DNA of 64,000 nt from Aldehydirespirator sp965117015. Its GTDB lineage: Bacteria > Actinomycetota > Acidimicrobiia > Acidimicrobiales > Aldehydirespiratoraceae. The translations under genes were made by a program, and so were the position numbers. The stretch is from assembly GCA_965117015.1 (NCBI GenBank), contig OZ220747.1, positions 3,410,001-3,474,000 of the forward strand, written 5' to 3'. The notes under the pieces are model-generated. The model ran no database searches and was not told the origin of the DNA. It saw only the letters and a list, made by a program, of their open reading frames with translations. Positions 24,437 through 32,733 of this stretch are shown one piece after another. The number at the start of each line of letters is the position of its first letter. The first letter of the stretch is position 1.

Positions 24437-25600
24437 TCAGTTCTCGATGTCGGCTACCCGGCGTGATCGCAGGGTGCACAGCGAGCCCCGCACCCGGACC
24501 ACGCCGTCGGTGATCACCACGGCCACGCCGGGGAATTCCCCAGCACCGATGGCCTCGACCGCCGTGTCGCACACCGAGCCCAGGGATGTGTCCATCACCA
24601 CGATGTCGGCCACAGCACCCGGAGCGATCACGTTGCCGTCGGAGCCGAAGGCCCTGGCAGCCTGGCCCGACGCGACGGCCCACGCCGTCGCCGGTGCGAC
24701 TCCGGCCAGCGAGCAGATGTCGCCGATGGTCTTGAGGATGCCCAGCGACGTGACGCCGTAGCCGGTGGGCGTGTCAGTGCCGATCAGCAGCCGATCGAGT
24801 TCACCCCGGTCGGCGAGCCCCTCAACCACTCGCAGCATCGGCTTGGTGCCGCCGGCCTGCACAACCTCGACGAACGGCGGACCGCCGGAGCTGCAGAGCA
24901 TGTCGATGTCGTTGTCGGACAGGGAGGCGAACGTGTTGGCGTGCGACGCGATGGACGGGACCGCGGTGAGGACGTCCTCGGCTGAGAAGTAGGGATGCTC
25001 GTCGCCTCCGGGACCCCGGTCGGAGGTGCAGCCGCAGTGCATGTGGACCGTCATCCCGAGCCGGCGGGCGTGCATCGACAGTTCCCCGGCGCGCACCGGG
25101 TCCTTGAGCGAGCCGACGCCGATCTCGCCGATGATCCTCATACCCGCTTCGTAGGCCCGGTCGATGTGGGAGAAGTCGGTGTCCTTCTCCAGCAGCATCG
25201 CTCCCCCGTGCACCTTGATGCCCGCGGGACGGTGGTGCTCGAAGGAGTGGAACGCCCCTAGCGCGATACCGAGCGCCGACTCGGCTCCCGACCGGCCCGG
25301 GGCATGGACCTCCCCCGCCGAGATGGCCCGGGTGACCGCGCCGTGCATCATGCGCTCCAGGTACCCGACCGACTGCTGTTTGGGCGCGTAGTCGCCGAGA
25401 GTGGGATGCATATGGGTGTCGACGAGGCCCGGGGCGACCGTCATGCCCTTGCAGTCGATGACGGTGTCGGCGGTGGTGGCCGCGCCGGAGTCGAACGACA
25501 CTATGCGGCCGTCATCGACGACGATGGTGTCCGCCTCCAGCGTGGGCTCGTCGAGCACGCCGGTGAGAACCTCGCCGATGTTGTGCAGTACGAGTTGCAT
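24437..25600 (-). CDS. Enamidase-like amidohydrolase
   Basis: A 387-residue binuclear-metal amidohydrolase closely resembling enamidase of nicotinate fermentation, which opens 6-oxo-tetrahydronicotinate to 2-formylglutarate and ammonia. Shared segments include LVDTHMHPTLGDYAP (His63, His65), AGIKVHGGAMLLEK, IGEIGVGSLKDP, IGTDTPTGYGVTSLGIL and IVVMDTSLGSVCDTAVEAIG. The resemblance is recalled, not computed. Last gene of a five-gene operon with an ABC transporter and an LLM oxidoreductase, so an N-heterocycle or cyclic amide is a plausible substrate (inference). Confidence 0.82.
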   Translation of the reverse strand: MQLVLHNIGEVLTGVLDEPTLEADTIVVDDGRIVSFDSGAATTADTVIDCKGMTVAPGLVDTHMHPTLGDYAPKQQSVGYLERMMHGAVTRAISAGEVHAPGRSGAESALGIALGAFHSFEHHRPAGIKVHGGAMLLEKDTDFSHIDRAYEAGMRIIGEIGVGSLKDPVRAGELSMHARRLGMTVHMHCGCTSDRGPGGDEHPYFSAEDVLTAVPSIASHANTFASLSDNDIDMLCSSGGPPFVEVVQAGGTKPMLRVVEGLADRGELDRLLIGTDTPTGYGVTSLGILKTIGDICSLAGVAPATAWAVASGQAARAFGSDGNVIAPGAVADIVVMDTSLGSVCDTAVEAIGAGEFPGVAVVITDGVVRVRGSLCTLRSRRVADIEN

Positions 25601-25672
25601 TGTTGGTCTCCGGGGGTCGTGGCGTTGGAGCCGGGCGTCGCCCGCCCGGCGGCTGCTCAGAGGTCGGGCCGG

Positions 25673-26662
25673 CTAGAGGTTGGCCATGATCCTGTTCACG
25701 AACAGGTCGATCTGAGCGGAGTCGTCGGTCAGCGGGTTGATGATGAGGTGGTCGATCCCGGCACCCGACAGGGCCCGTATGCGGTCGGTCATCTCGTCGA
25801 TGGTGCCGAACAGGTAGGCGTTCTGTAGGTCCTTGTCGGAGCGTTTGATATCCATGACGGTGCGGTAGGCGTCGAGCTGCTCGGCGATCACCTTGTCCCT
25901 GTCTGCTGAGTCGACGATGTGCAGCCACTGGGCGTGGGACATCGTGAAGGTGCTCATATCCCGTCTGGCGCCCAGGTAGTCGCGCACCGACGCGATGTCG
26001 TCGGCGACGATCTGGGGGCTGGTGCCGCTCGACCGGCAGATCCAGCCATCGTGACGACCGATGCGGGCCAGCACGGCCGGGGCCATGTTCGGTGTGTCGA
26101 CGTTGTCGACCACATGCACCTGGGAGCCGCCGCCTATCCAGACCGGGACCGGTTGGCTGGGCCGCGGGTACAGGGTTGTCCCGTCGGCAACGCTGTAGTA
26201 CGAGCCGCTGAAGCTGACCTCGTCGGTGCTGAGCAGCAGCCGGATGAGCTCGAGGGCCTCGTCGGTGCGCCGCCCGCGCTCACGCCGCGACACCCCGACC
26301 GACGCGAACTCCATGTCGTCGTGGCCGGTGCCGATCCCGAGGATCACTCGACCCCCACCCGAGAGGCTGTCGAGGCTGGCGACCTCCTTGGCGATGATGG
26401 TGGGGTGGCGGAACGGCGCGCACAGGATGGCCGTGCCCAGGCGGATCCGCTCGGTGGCTCCCGCGGCCACCGCCAGCGTGATCATCGGGTCCTGCCAGGC
26501 CACCGAGTACACGTTGGGGGCGACCAGCAGGTGGTCGATCACCCACAGAGCCGAGAACCCGGCCTCCTCCGCCTTGGCGAAGTACGGCACCAGCCTCCGC
26601 GCCGATGCAGCGGAGGTCTCAGGCCCGGCGTATGACGGCACCCGCCAACCGAAGTCCATCAA
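25673..26662 (-). CDS. LLM-class (F420/FMN) oxidoreductase
   Basis: A 329-residue luciferase-like TIM-barrel oxidoreductase. Typical features are the N-terminal FGWRVPSY, AEEAGFSALWVIDHLL, ATERIRLGTAILCAPFRHP, DSLSGGGRVILGIGTGHDD and PVPVWIGGGS. Actinobacterial members use F420 or FMNH2 to reduce, oxidise or ring-open substrates. It lies between the transporter permease and the enamidase-like gene, 72 bases from the latter, so it probably acts on the imported compound before hydrolysis (inference). The cofactor cannot be assigned with certainty. Confidence 0.88.
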   Translation of the reverse strand: MMDFGWRVPSYAGPETSAASARRLVPYFAKAEEAGFSALWVIDHLLVAPNVYSVAWQDPMITLAVAAGATERIRLGTAILCAPFRHPTIIAKEVASLDSLSGGGRVILGIGTGHDDMEFASVGVSRRERGRRTDEALELIRLLLSTDEVSFSGSYYSVADGTTLYPRPSQPVPVWIGGGSQVHVVDNVDTPNMAPAVLARIGRHDGWICRSSGTSPQIVADDIASVRDYLGARRDMSTFTMSHAQWLHIVDSADRDKVIAEQLDAYRTVMDIKRSDKDLQNAYLFGTIDEMTDRIRALSGAGIDHLIINPLTDDSAQIDLFVNRIMANL

Positions 26663-26702
26663 CCGGTCCGGCCTTCCGGAGGTGCGGGGTCACTCGCGTC
26701 CG

Positions 26703-27518
26703 TCATACCGACAGACCCGCGGCCCGCGTCTCTGCACCGACCGAGCCGTACAAGCGCCGCATCACGAGCCGGTACACCAGGCCGTGGGCCTGGTCGAGGA
26801 GGAGACCGAGAACGGTGAGCTGCACGAACGCCACGAACATCAACTCGGTGTCGAGAGTGCCCTGCGACACGATGATCAGGGCGCCCAGGCCCTTGTTGGC
26901 CCCCACGTACTCGGCCACCACTGCGCCCACCAGCGCCAGCATCAGCGCGACGCGCAGACCGCTGAACACGGCGGGAACGGCGTGGAGGGCCTTGCACTTG
27001 GTGAGCGTCGTCCAGCGGGAGGCTCGCAGCGCACGGAACAGCTCCAGCATCTCTGCCGGCGCGGTCGTGAGGCCAAGATACGTGTTCTCCAGCAGCGGGA
27101 AGAAGGCGATCAGCGCCGCGATGATCACCTTGGGCGTCATCCCGAACCCGAACCAGATGACCAGGATGGGAGCGAGCGCGAACTTGGGCAGGGCCTGGGT
27201 GACGATGACATAGGGCATGATCACCCGCCGGGCGATGCCGAACTCCGAGGCCAGCGTGCCCAGCCCGATCCCGGCGACCCCGCCCAGCGCGAACCCGAGC
27301 ACGATCTCCTGGACGGTGATCCAGATGTGCGGGTTGGCCCGGCCCGAGGTCACGTAGTCGATCAGGCGGTCGAGCACCGGACCCGGCTCGGGGAGGATCA
27401 GCGGCGAGTTGGTCCTGGCCCACAGGTGCCACACCACGACCAGCACGGCGGCCGACACCACTACGAGCATGCGACCGAGCCACTTCTCCGAGCGTGCCGC
27501 TCGCAGGAAGCGCCTCAC
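26703..27518 (-). CDS. ABC transporter permease (SsuC/TauC/ThiX type)
   Basis: A 271-residue inner-membrane permease with about six hydrophobic segments, starting with WLGRMLVVVSAAVLVVVWHLW. The EAA-type loop that contacts the ATPase appears as FRALRASRWTTLTKCKALHAVPAVFSGLRV. The family imports sulfonates, nitrate or pyrimidine-like compounds. It works with the ATPase 16 bases upstream and the NMT1/SsuA-type binding lipoprotein at the head of the operon. Confidence 0.9.
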   Translation of the reverse strand: MRRFLRAARSEKWLGRMLVVVSAAVLVVVWHLWARTNSPLILPEPGPVLDRLIDYVTSGRANPHIWITVQEIVLGFALGGVAGIGLGTLASEFGIARRVIMPYVIVTQALPKFALAPILVIWFGFGMTPKVIIAALIAFFPLLENTYLGLTTAPAEMLELFRALRASRWTTLTKCKALHAVPAVFSGLRVALMLALVGAVVAEYVGANKGLGALIIVSQGTLDTELMFVAFVQLTVLGLLLDQAHGLVYRLVMRRLYGSVGAETRAAGLSV

Positions 27519-27534
27519 GGGGCGCCCTCCGGGC

Positions 27535-28317
27535 TCATTCGAGCTGCTCCCGGATCCGCTGGCGCAGCAACCAGAACCTCTCGTCCGCCTCGACCTGCTC
27601 GAACGTGCGGGGCCGCTCCAGGTCCACGTCGATCACGTCCTGCACGCCTCCCGGGCGGGCCGACATGACCATCACCCGGTCGGACAGGAACAGCGCCTCG
27701 CCGATGTCGTGGGTCACGAATACCACCGTGGTCTGGGACTCCTGCCAGATGCGGAGAAGCTCCAGGTTCATGAGATCTCGGGTTTGGGCGTCTAGCGCTC
27801 CGAAGGGCTCGTCCATCAACAGGATGGAGGGCTCCACCGCCAGGGCCCGGGCCACCGACACCCGCTGCTGCATGCCTCCCGACAGCTCGCCCGGCCGGTG
27901 CTGCAGGTACTCCGAGAGGCCCACCATCTCCAGCACTTCGTGCGCCTTGCGCCGGTCGGCGTCGGTGGGCCGGCGCATCACCTCGAACGGCAGCATCACA
28001 TTGTCGAGGACCCTGCGCCACGGCAGCAGCACCGCCTTCTGGAAGACGTAGCCGATGCGCCGGTCGGGGGCGGTGACGACCTCGCCGCCGATGCGCACCT
28101 GGCCGGTGGAGGGCGCGATGAGGCCGCCCACGCATCGCAGCAGCGTGCTCTTGCCGCAGCCGCTGGGCCCGACGATGCCGACGAACTCGCGGGGCGCTAT
28201 GTCGAAGTCGATGCCCTCGATGGCCGTGATGTCGCCCGCGTCGGACGCGAAGGTCTTGGTGAGGCCGTCGATCTCGATGTGGCCGCGTCCCGGGAGTTCT
28301 CCGGTCTGGTCGTTCAC
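27535..28317 (-). CDS. ABC transporter ATP-binding protein (SsuB/TauB/ThiZ type)
   Basis: A 260-residue ATPase with Walker A GPSGCGKSTLLRCVGGL, Q-loop YVFQKAVLLPW, signature LSGGMQQRVSVARAL, Walker B ILLMDEPFGALD and switch His in FVTHDIGEAL. Energises the neighbouring permease. It is separated from the binding-protein gene by a strong 14-bp hairpin (28328-28362), which probably sets a lower expression level than for the binding protein. Confidence 0.93.
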   Translation of the reverse strand: MNDQTGELPGRGHIEIDGLTKTFASDAGDITAIEGIDFDIAPREFVGIVGPSGCGKSTLLRCVGGLIAPSTGQVRIGGEVVTAPDRRIGYVFQKAVLLPWRRVLDNVMLPFEVMRRPTDADRRKAHEVLEMVGLSEYLQHRPGELSGGMQQRVSVARALAVEPSILLMDEPFGALDAQTRDLMNLELLRIWQESQTTVVFVTHDIGEALFLSDRVMVMSARPGGVQDVIDVDLERPRTFEQVEADERFWLLRQRIREQLE

Positions 28318-28327
28318 GGTGTGCCCC

Positions 28328-28362
28328 TGAACCCGGCGGGCTGGGGGTGCCCGCCGGGTTCA
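28328..28362 (-). terminator. 14-bp hairpin between binding protein and ATPase genes
   Basis: TGAACCCGGCGGGC and its perfect complement flank a 7-base loop, lying 15 bases after the binding-protein stop and 10 bases before the ATPase start. There is no T-tract. This position is typical of partial terminators or mRNA-stabilising hairpins that raise binding-protein dosage in ABC operons. Confidence 0.65.
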
Positions 28363-28376
28363 GGCTAGTTGTCGAT

Positions 28377-29561
28377 CTAGTTGATGAACCGGTTGGAGAT
28401 CACCGCCGAGGCGTCGGCTGCGTCGGGCAGGATCCCGAGCTCGGTGGCCTGGTCGGCCACGTCCTGGATGGTGGCCACATCGCACCAGCCCATGCCGTTC
28501 TCGGCGACGCCGGGGCCCTCGCTCTGCATCTGGATGCGGTAGTCGATCACCGCCAGGTTGCGGTCCATGTTGTCGGCACCGACCGCGTAGCGGGAGCCGA
28601 TCTCAGCCGCAGCCTCGGGGTTCTCCTGAATCCATACCTTGGCCTTCTCCAGAGCGTCGATGAACCGTGCTACGCCGTCGGTGTTCTCGTCGACCCAGCT
28701 CCGGTTGGCGAAGTACACGTCGTTGGGTCCGGGCACCTGGGTGTACTGCCAGATCTCGTAGTCACCGACCTGATCGTCGGGGATGCCGCCGGCCTCGAGG
28801 AGGGCCCAGTTGATCGAGCCCCATGTCGACGCGGCCTGGGCCTGGCCACCGAGCAGAGCCTCTCCGAAGGCGATCCCGGTGGCCGCGAAGGTCACGTCCT
28901 CTTCGGTGATGCCGTTGTCGGCGAGCAGCAGAGCCGCGTACCACTTGCTGGTGGAGGCCTGGGATGTGACGGCGACCGTCTTGCCCCGGAGATCCTCCGG
29001 GCTCTCGATGCCGGCTCCGGTATTGACCAGCATGGTCATCCAGTTCTGCGTGTACGGGCAGTAGATGCCCTCGAGGTCCGCGCCCGCGATGGTGGCGAAG
29101 AAGCCCGACAGTGCGTCGGCCATGGCGATGTCGGCGTTGCCGGCCACCAGCTGGCGGACGGCGTCGCCTGCACCCGCGCCGGGGAGCTGCTCGAGGGTGA
29201 CACCGGCCTCGGCGAAGTAGCCGTTCTCCTCGGCCACATACAGGTCGATGAAGTCGATGAACTTGCCGCCACCCCAGGTGACCAGCCGGATGTCGATCGG
29301 CTCGGGCGGAGCCGCGGGCTCAGGCTCAGGCTCCGGCTCGGGCTCAGGCTCCGCCGCGGGCTCGGGCTCGGGATCCGCCGCGGGCTCAGGCTCCGCCGCG
29401 GGCTCGGGCTCCGGCTCGGGATCCGCCGCGGGCTCGGGCTCCGCCGCGGGAGCCGGGGCTGCAGGCTCCTCGTCGTCGCCGCACGCTGTGAACAGCAGGG
29501 CCGCGGCCAAAGGCACCGCCAGCCAGCGCAGCCACCTTGTCCGATTCGTCGTCTCGCTCAT
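28377..29561 (-). CDS. ABC substrate-binding lipoprotein (NMT1/SsuA type)
   Basis: A 394-residue lipoprotein with lipobox LFTAC (Cys27). A Glu-Pro-Ala linker follows (residues about 32-90), then the NMT1/THI5-like fold: IRLVTWGGGKFIDFIDLYVA-EENGYF, VRQLVAGNADIAMADAL, LRGKTVAVTSQAS. The family binds pyrimidines, sulfonates, nitrate, taurine or aromatic acids. The ATG at 29561 follows the ribosome site GGAGGGAG. It is the first gene of the operon 29561-24437 and faces a GntR regulator. A consensus promoter lies just upstream. Confidence 0.92.
   Translation of the reverse strand: MSETTNRTRWLRWLAVPLAAALLFTACGDDEEPAAPAPAAEPEPAADPEPEPEPAAEPEPAADPEPEPAAEPEPEPEPEPEPAAPPEPIDIRLVTWGGGKFIDFIDLYVAEENGYFAEAGVTLEQLPGAGAGDAVRQLVAGNADIAMADALSGFFATIAGADLEGIYCPYTQNWMTMLVNTGAGIESPEDLRGKTVAVTSQASTSKWYAALLLADNGITEEDVTFAATGIAFGEALLGGQAQAASTWGSINWALLEAGGIPDDQVGDYEIWQYTQVPGPNDVYFANRSWVDENTDGVARFIDALEKAKVWIQENPEAAAEIGSRYAVGADNMDRNLAVIDYRIQMQSEGPGVAENGMGWCDVATIQDVADQATELGILPDAADASAVISNRFIN
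29299..29460 (-). repeat. Glu-Pro/Ala tandem repeat in the second binding protein
   Basis: Repeats of ggctcgggctc, ggctcaggctc and ggatccgccgcg encode an EPEPEPAAEPEPAADPEP-type linker between lipid anchor and ligand-binding domain. It is analogous to, but different in composition from, the linker of the 9.1-11.2 kb binding protein. Confidence 0.88.
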
Positions 29562-29594
29562 GATGGTCTCCCTCCGATATTGAGACTGGCAAAC

Positions 29595-29623
29595 TCTATA
29601 GGAAATCATCAATCGGATGTCAA
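29595..29623 (-). promoter_or_regulatory. Consensus sigma-70-type promoter of the 29561-24437 operon
   Basis: On the minus strand a perfect TTGACA (complement of 29618-29623) and TATAGA (complement of 29595-29600) are separated by 17 bases, giving a start about 30 bases before the ATG at 29561. It is the best-matching promoter in the window. It lies between the operon and the divergent GntR gene, so the regulator's operator is probably within 29562-29653. Confidence 0.75.
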
Positions 29624-29653
29624 GTCCGCGCGTTCGTGGCATGATGGGGAACT

Positions 29654-30331
29654 GTGAGTTCGTTCGAGAGGCCCAAGACCGCGCAGGAGGCTGTTCTGGC
29701 GGAAATGCGCGAGCAGCTCCTCGACGGCCGGCTCGCTCCCGGCGTGTCCATACGCCCGGACGCATTGGGCGACGAGCTCGGCGTGTCGGCGGTGCCCGTG
29801 CGAGAAGCGCTGCGGATCCTGGAAGGCGAGGGCCACGTTCACTACCGGCCCCACCGGGGCTACGTGGTGGCGACCCTCGATGTGGACGACCTCGTCGAGA
29901 TATACCGGATCCGGGAGCTCCTTGAGACCGAGGCCGTGCGCCGAGCCATCCCGCGGCTGCGGGGCGACACCGTGGCCCGCCTGCGTGAGATCGTCCACGA
30001 GATGGACGAGGTGCAGGACGACGTCATCTCCCTGACCGCAGTGAACCGGCGGTTCCACTTCACCCTGTTCGAAGCGGCGGAGATGCCCCAGATGGTGCGA
30101 GTCCTGCGGATCCTGTGGGACTCCTCGGACCGCTACCGCCTGCGCTACCTGATGTCGCCCGAGAATCGCCAACTCGTGCACGACCAGCATCAGCGGATGA
30201 TGCAGGCCGTCGCCGACGGGGATGTCGAGACGTTCATCGACGAGAGCCAGAAGCATCGGGCCCACGCCATCGGGGCACTCGCCGAGGCGTTCGCGATGGC
30301 CGACATCGAGGTCGAGCAGAAGACCGCCTGA
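29654..30331 (+). CDS. GntR-family transcriptional regulator (FCD domain)
   Basis: A 225-residue repressor-type regulator. The N-terminal winged helix contains LAPGVSIRPDALGDELGVSAVPVREALRIL; the helical FCD effector domain carries likely metal-binding residues in NRRFHFTLF and HDQHQRMM. The GTG start is close to the shared promoter region with the transport/enamidase operon, so it probably controls that operon and perhaps the DUF1185/ThDP genes. The effector is likely an organic acid or the transported compound (inference). It ends 69 bases before the convergent DUF1185 gene. Confidence 0.88.
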   Translation: MSSFERPKTAQEAVLAEMREQLLDGRLAPGVSIRPDALGDELGVSAVPVREALRILEGEGHVHYRPHRGYVVATLDVDDLVEIYRIRELLETEAVRRAIPRLRGDTVARLREIVHEMDEVQDDVISLTAVNRRFHFTLFEAAEMPQMVRVLRILWDSSDRYRLRYLMSPENRQLVHDQHQRMMQAVADGDVETFIDESQKHRAHAIGALAEAFAMADIEVEQKTA

Positions 30332-30368
30332 GAGGGTGCGCGGGTAGACGCAAGTCCGTCGCGTCCGG

Positions 30369-30385
30369 GCGGGAGTGTTTCCCGC
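30369..30385. terminator. Short hairpin between convergent genes
   Basis: GCGGGA and TCCCGC form a 6-bp stem with a 5-base loop followed by tcttgg. It lies midway between the stops of the GntR and DUF1185 genes and may act on both strands. Evidence is modest. Confidence 0.35.
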
Positions 30386-30400
30386 TCTTGGCCGTCCGGC

Positions 30401-30970
30401 TCAGGCCGGGGCCCGGTCTAGGTCCCGGTCCCCTATCCGTGGGAAGGGCCGGCTGCGGCTGGCGCCGGCGATCGCCACGATCACTTCGTCGGCGCGGGGA
30501 GCGTCGGCGATCGCGGTCTGGGCGGTGTGGTAGTGGGACCGCCTCAGCATCTCGTCCTTGTGGACCATGGGCACGATGATCGGCGCGCCCGGGCCTCCGC
30601 GGGTGTTGGTGAACACCAACGTGCTGGACGCATCGACCCGGGTACGGATCGGATCACCGAACATGAGCGTGTGGACCATGGCGTTGGCGTGCTCGATCTC
30701 GCCGTCGACTCCCACTACCGAGGACTTGCCGTAGGCCTCGACCGCGTCAGGCGCACCGAGGGCGTCCACGAGGCGACCGGCCAGGAGCGCACCGAGGTCA
30801 TGGGCGAATCCGACGATGTCCGGATGCAGATCCTCGACGAAGGGGCGCCCGGCCCATGGATTGGGCATCACCGCGGCAACGATCACCGTCGTCAGGGGCG
30901 GCTCGACTGCACGCCCGCCCTCCAGGCGGATCTCCTCGGTGGCGACATGGATCTTGCGTATCTGGTTCAC
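30401..30970 (-). CDS. DUF1185 (amino acid synthesis family) protein
   Basis: A 189-residue protein of the DUF1185 family. Recognisable parts are VVAAVMPNPWAGRPFVEDLHP, EAYGKSSVVGVDGEIEHANAM and the C-terminal DEVIVAIAGASRSRPFPRIG. Its biochemical role is not established; members often sit in clusters for amide, ureide or aromatic degradation. The GTG at 30970 follows GGTAGGACCT and lies 5 bases after the ThDP enzyme stop, so the two are co-translated. The long open frame upstream is a shadow of that enzyme. Confidence 0.85.
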   Translation of the reverse strand: MNQIRKIHVATEEIRLEGGRAVEPPLTTVIVAAVMPNPWAGRPFVEDLHPDIVGFAHDLGALLAGRLVDALGAPDAVEAYGKSSVVGVDGEIEHANAMVHTLMFGDPIRTRVDASSTLVFTNTRGGPGAPIIVPMVHKDEMLRRSHYHTAQTAIADAPRADEVIVAIAGASRSRPFPRIGDRDLDRAPA

Positions 30971-30975
30971 AGGTC

Positions 30976-32640
30976 CTACCGGCCCATCAGGTCGATCTTG
31001 CGCTGCTCGATCTTGCTGCGCAGGGGCGGGAACACCTCTTCGGGATCGATGGTGACGGCGAGCAGCGCCGGCCCGCCCAGCGAGAGGGCCCACTCGAGAG
31101 CCCCTTCGAGGTCGGTCTCGTCGCTGACGGCGCGGGACGCAACGCCGAAGGCTTGTGCGACCGCGGCGAAGTCGATAGGCCCGAGCCGCACGAAGTGGTC
31201 CTCGCCGTACATCGCCTCGGCCTGGTGGCGCAGGATGCCGAGGGCACCGTCGACGAACACGACCGCCACCAGCGGCAGCCCCAGGTCCTGGGCCACGATG
31301 AGTTCGCCCATTGTGTGCACGAAGCCCCCGTCCCCGGCGATGGCCACCGCCGGCGTGCCGGGTAGGGCCACCGCGGCGCCGATGGCAGCCGGGAGGCTGA
31401 AGCCCATGGCATCGAATTCGCAGGATTGGAGCAGACCCTCGGGCCGGCTCACGTCGAGCTGCTCGCACACCCACAGCCGGTGGTTGCCGATGTCGGCCGA
31501 CACCACGGTTCCGTCGGGCATGGCCCTGTTCAGCGCGGCGATCACGGAGGCTGCGCTGAGTCCCCGGGCGGGATCGTTCTGCGGCGGCGTGCGAGGCGGC
31601 CTGCGGGTGAACCACGGCTCGCGCTGGGCGACGCTAGAGGAGGCGGCGGCCAGAACCGCTCCCGCGCTGCCGACGATCCCCTGGTCGACCCGGTAGACCC
31701 GGTTGAGCTGCGAGGAGTCCGCGTCGATCTGAACCAGCTGCGCCCCGTCGGCGAAAAGGTCCGACCTCCATCCGAAAGTCGTCTGCTCACCGAGCGCGCA
31801 CCCGGCGATGAGCACCAGGTCGGCCGCGCCGATGGCGTCACGGGCGGTGTCGGTGCCGTAGAAGCCCAACATCCCGACGCTGCGCGGGTGAGCGGTGGAG
31901 ATGCTGCCTATGCCGGACCGGCTCGTTGCCACCGGCGCGCCCAGCCGCTCGCACAGCTCAAGGAGAGCTTCAGTGCCGCCGCTTCTGAGTACGCCGTGAC
32001 CCGCTAGTACCGCCGGCCGCCGCGCTCTCTCGAGGCGCTCGACGAGCTCTCTCACGGTCGACTCGGCAGGAGCGGATGTTGCATCGGCCACCGGTGCCAG
32101 CGGTCCGGCGGGCCTCGCGGTGTCGGCTTGGAGGTTCTGGGGCAGGGCGATGTGCACCGGTCCAGGCCGCCCGGACGCGGCGAGCTGCAGCCCGGTGGCA
32201 ATGAGGTTGGGAACCTCGTCGAGCGAGGCGGCCTGAACGGAGCTCTTGCAGAACGGCGCGAAGAGCCCGACGTTGTCGCAGTGCTGCAGGATGTTGCGGT
32301 GGACGTACCGCCGGTCGACCTGGGCGCTGAGAACCAGCAACGGGATGGAGTCGGCCTGGGCGTTGGCGACCGGCGTGACCAGGTTCGTGGCTCCCGGTCC
32401 GGGGGCGCCGGACAGGACGACGCCGGGCTCGCCTTTAGCCAGCGCGTAGCCGGATGCCATGTACCCGGCCCCCTGCTCGTGACGAGCCGGGATCACCGCG
32501 GCAGCGGAGGAACGGCCCATCTCGTGATAGGTCGGCAGGAAGTGCCCGCCCGCGACCGTGAACACTGCGCCGACCCCGGCGGCACCGATCGCATCCGCGA
32601 TGATCCGATGTCCTGACAGTTCGCCCGAGGGTTCAGACAT
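30976..32640 (-). CDS. Thiamine diphosphate-dependent enzyme, acetolactate synthase-like
   Basis: A 554-residue three-domain ThDP enzyme. The N-terminal PYR domain has the catalytic Glu in PARHEQGAGYMASGYA and GAPGPGATNLVTPV. The middle domain contains RRPAVLAGHGVLRSGG. The C-terminal PP domain binds Mg-ThDP through AGDGGFVHTMGELIVA and VVFVDGALG. Substrate class (pyruvate, oxalyl-CoA, benzoylformate, sulfoacetaldehyde and others) cannot be read reliably. It does not look like the biosynthetic IlvB because no small-subunit gene is adjacent. The ATG at 32640 follows GGAG and starts the similarity. Upstream is an AT-rich divergent promoter region with a HAD gene. Confidence 0.87.
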   Translation of the reverse strand: MSEPSGELSGHRIIADAIGAAGVGAVFTVAGGHFLPTYHEMGRSSAAAVIPARHEQGAGYMASGYALAKGEPGVVLSGAPGPGATNLVTPVANAQADSIPLLVLSAQVDRRYVHRNILQHCDNVGLFAPFCKSSVQAASLDEVPNLIATGLQLAASGRPGPVHIALPQNLQADTARPAGPLAPVADATSAPAESTVRELVERLERARRPAVLAGHGVLRSGGTEALLELCERLGAPVATSRSGIGSISTAHPRSVGMLGFYGTDTARDAIGAADLVLIAGCALGEQTTFGWRSDLFADGAQLVQIDADSSQLNRVYRVDQGIVGSAGAVLAAASSSVAQREPWFTRRPPRTPPQNDPARGLSAASVIAALNRAMPDGTVVSADIGNHRLWVCEQLDVSRPEGLLQSCEFDAMGFSLPAAIGAAVALPGTPAVAIAGDGGFVHTMGELIVAQDLGLPLVAVVFVDGALGILRHQAEAMYGEDHFVRLGPIDFAAVAQAFGVASRAVSDETDLEGALEWALSLGGPALLAVTIDPEEVFPPLRSKIEQRKIDLMGR

Positions 32641-32733
32641 TGGATCTCCATCCGACAGTTCGGACAGCATCATATAGTCGATCAAATACAGGAACTCATT
32701 GGACGGGATGCTCCTCAAGACAGGACTGCAGGC

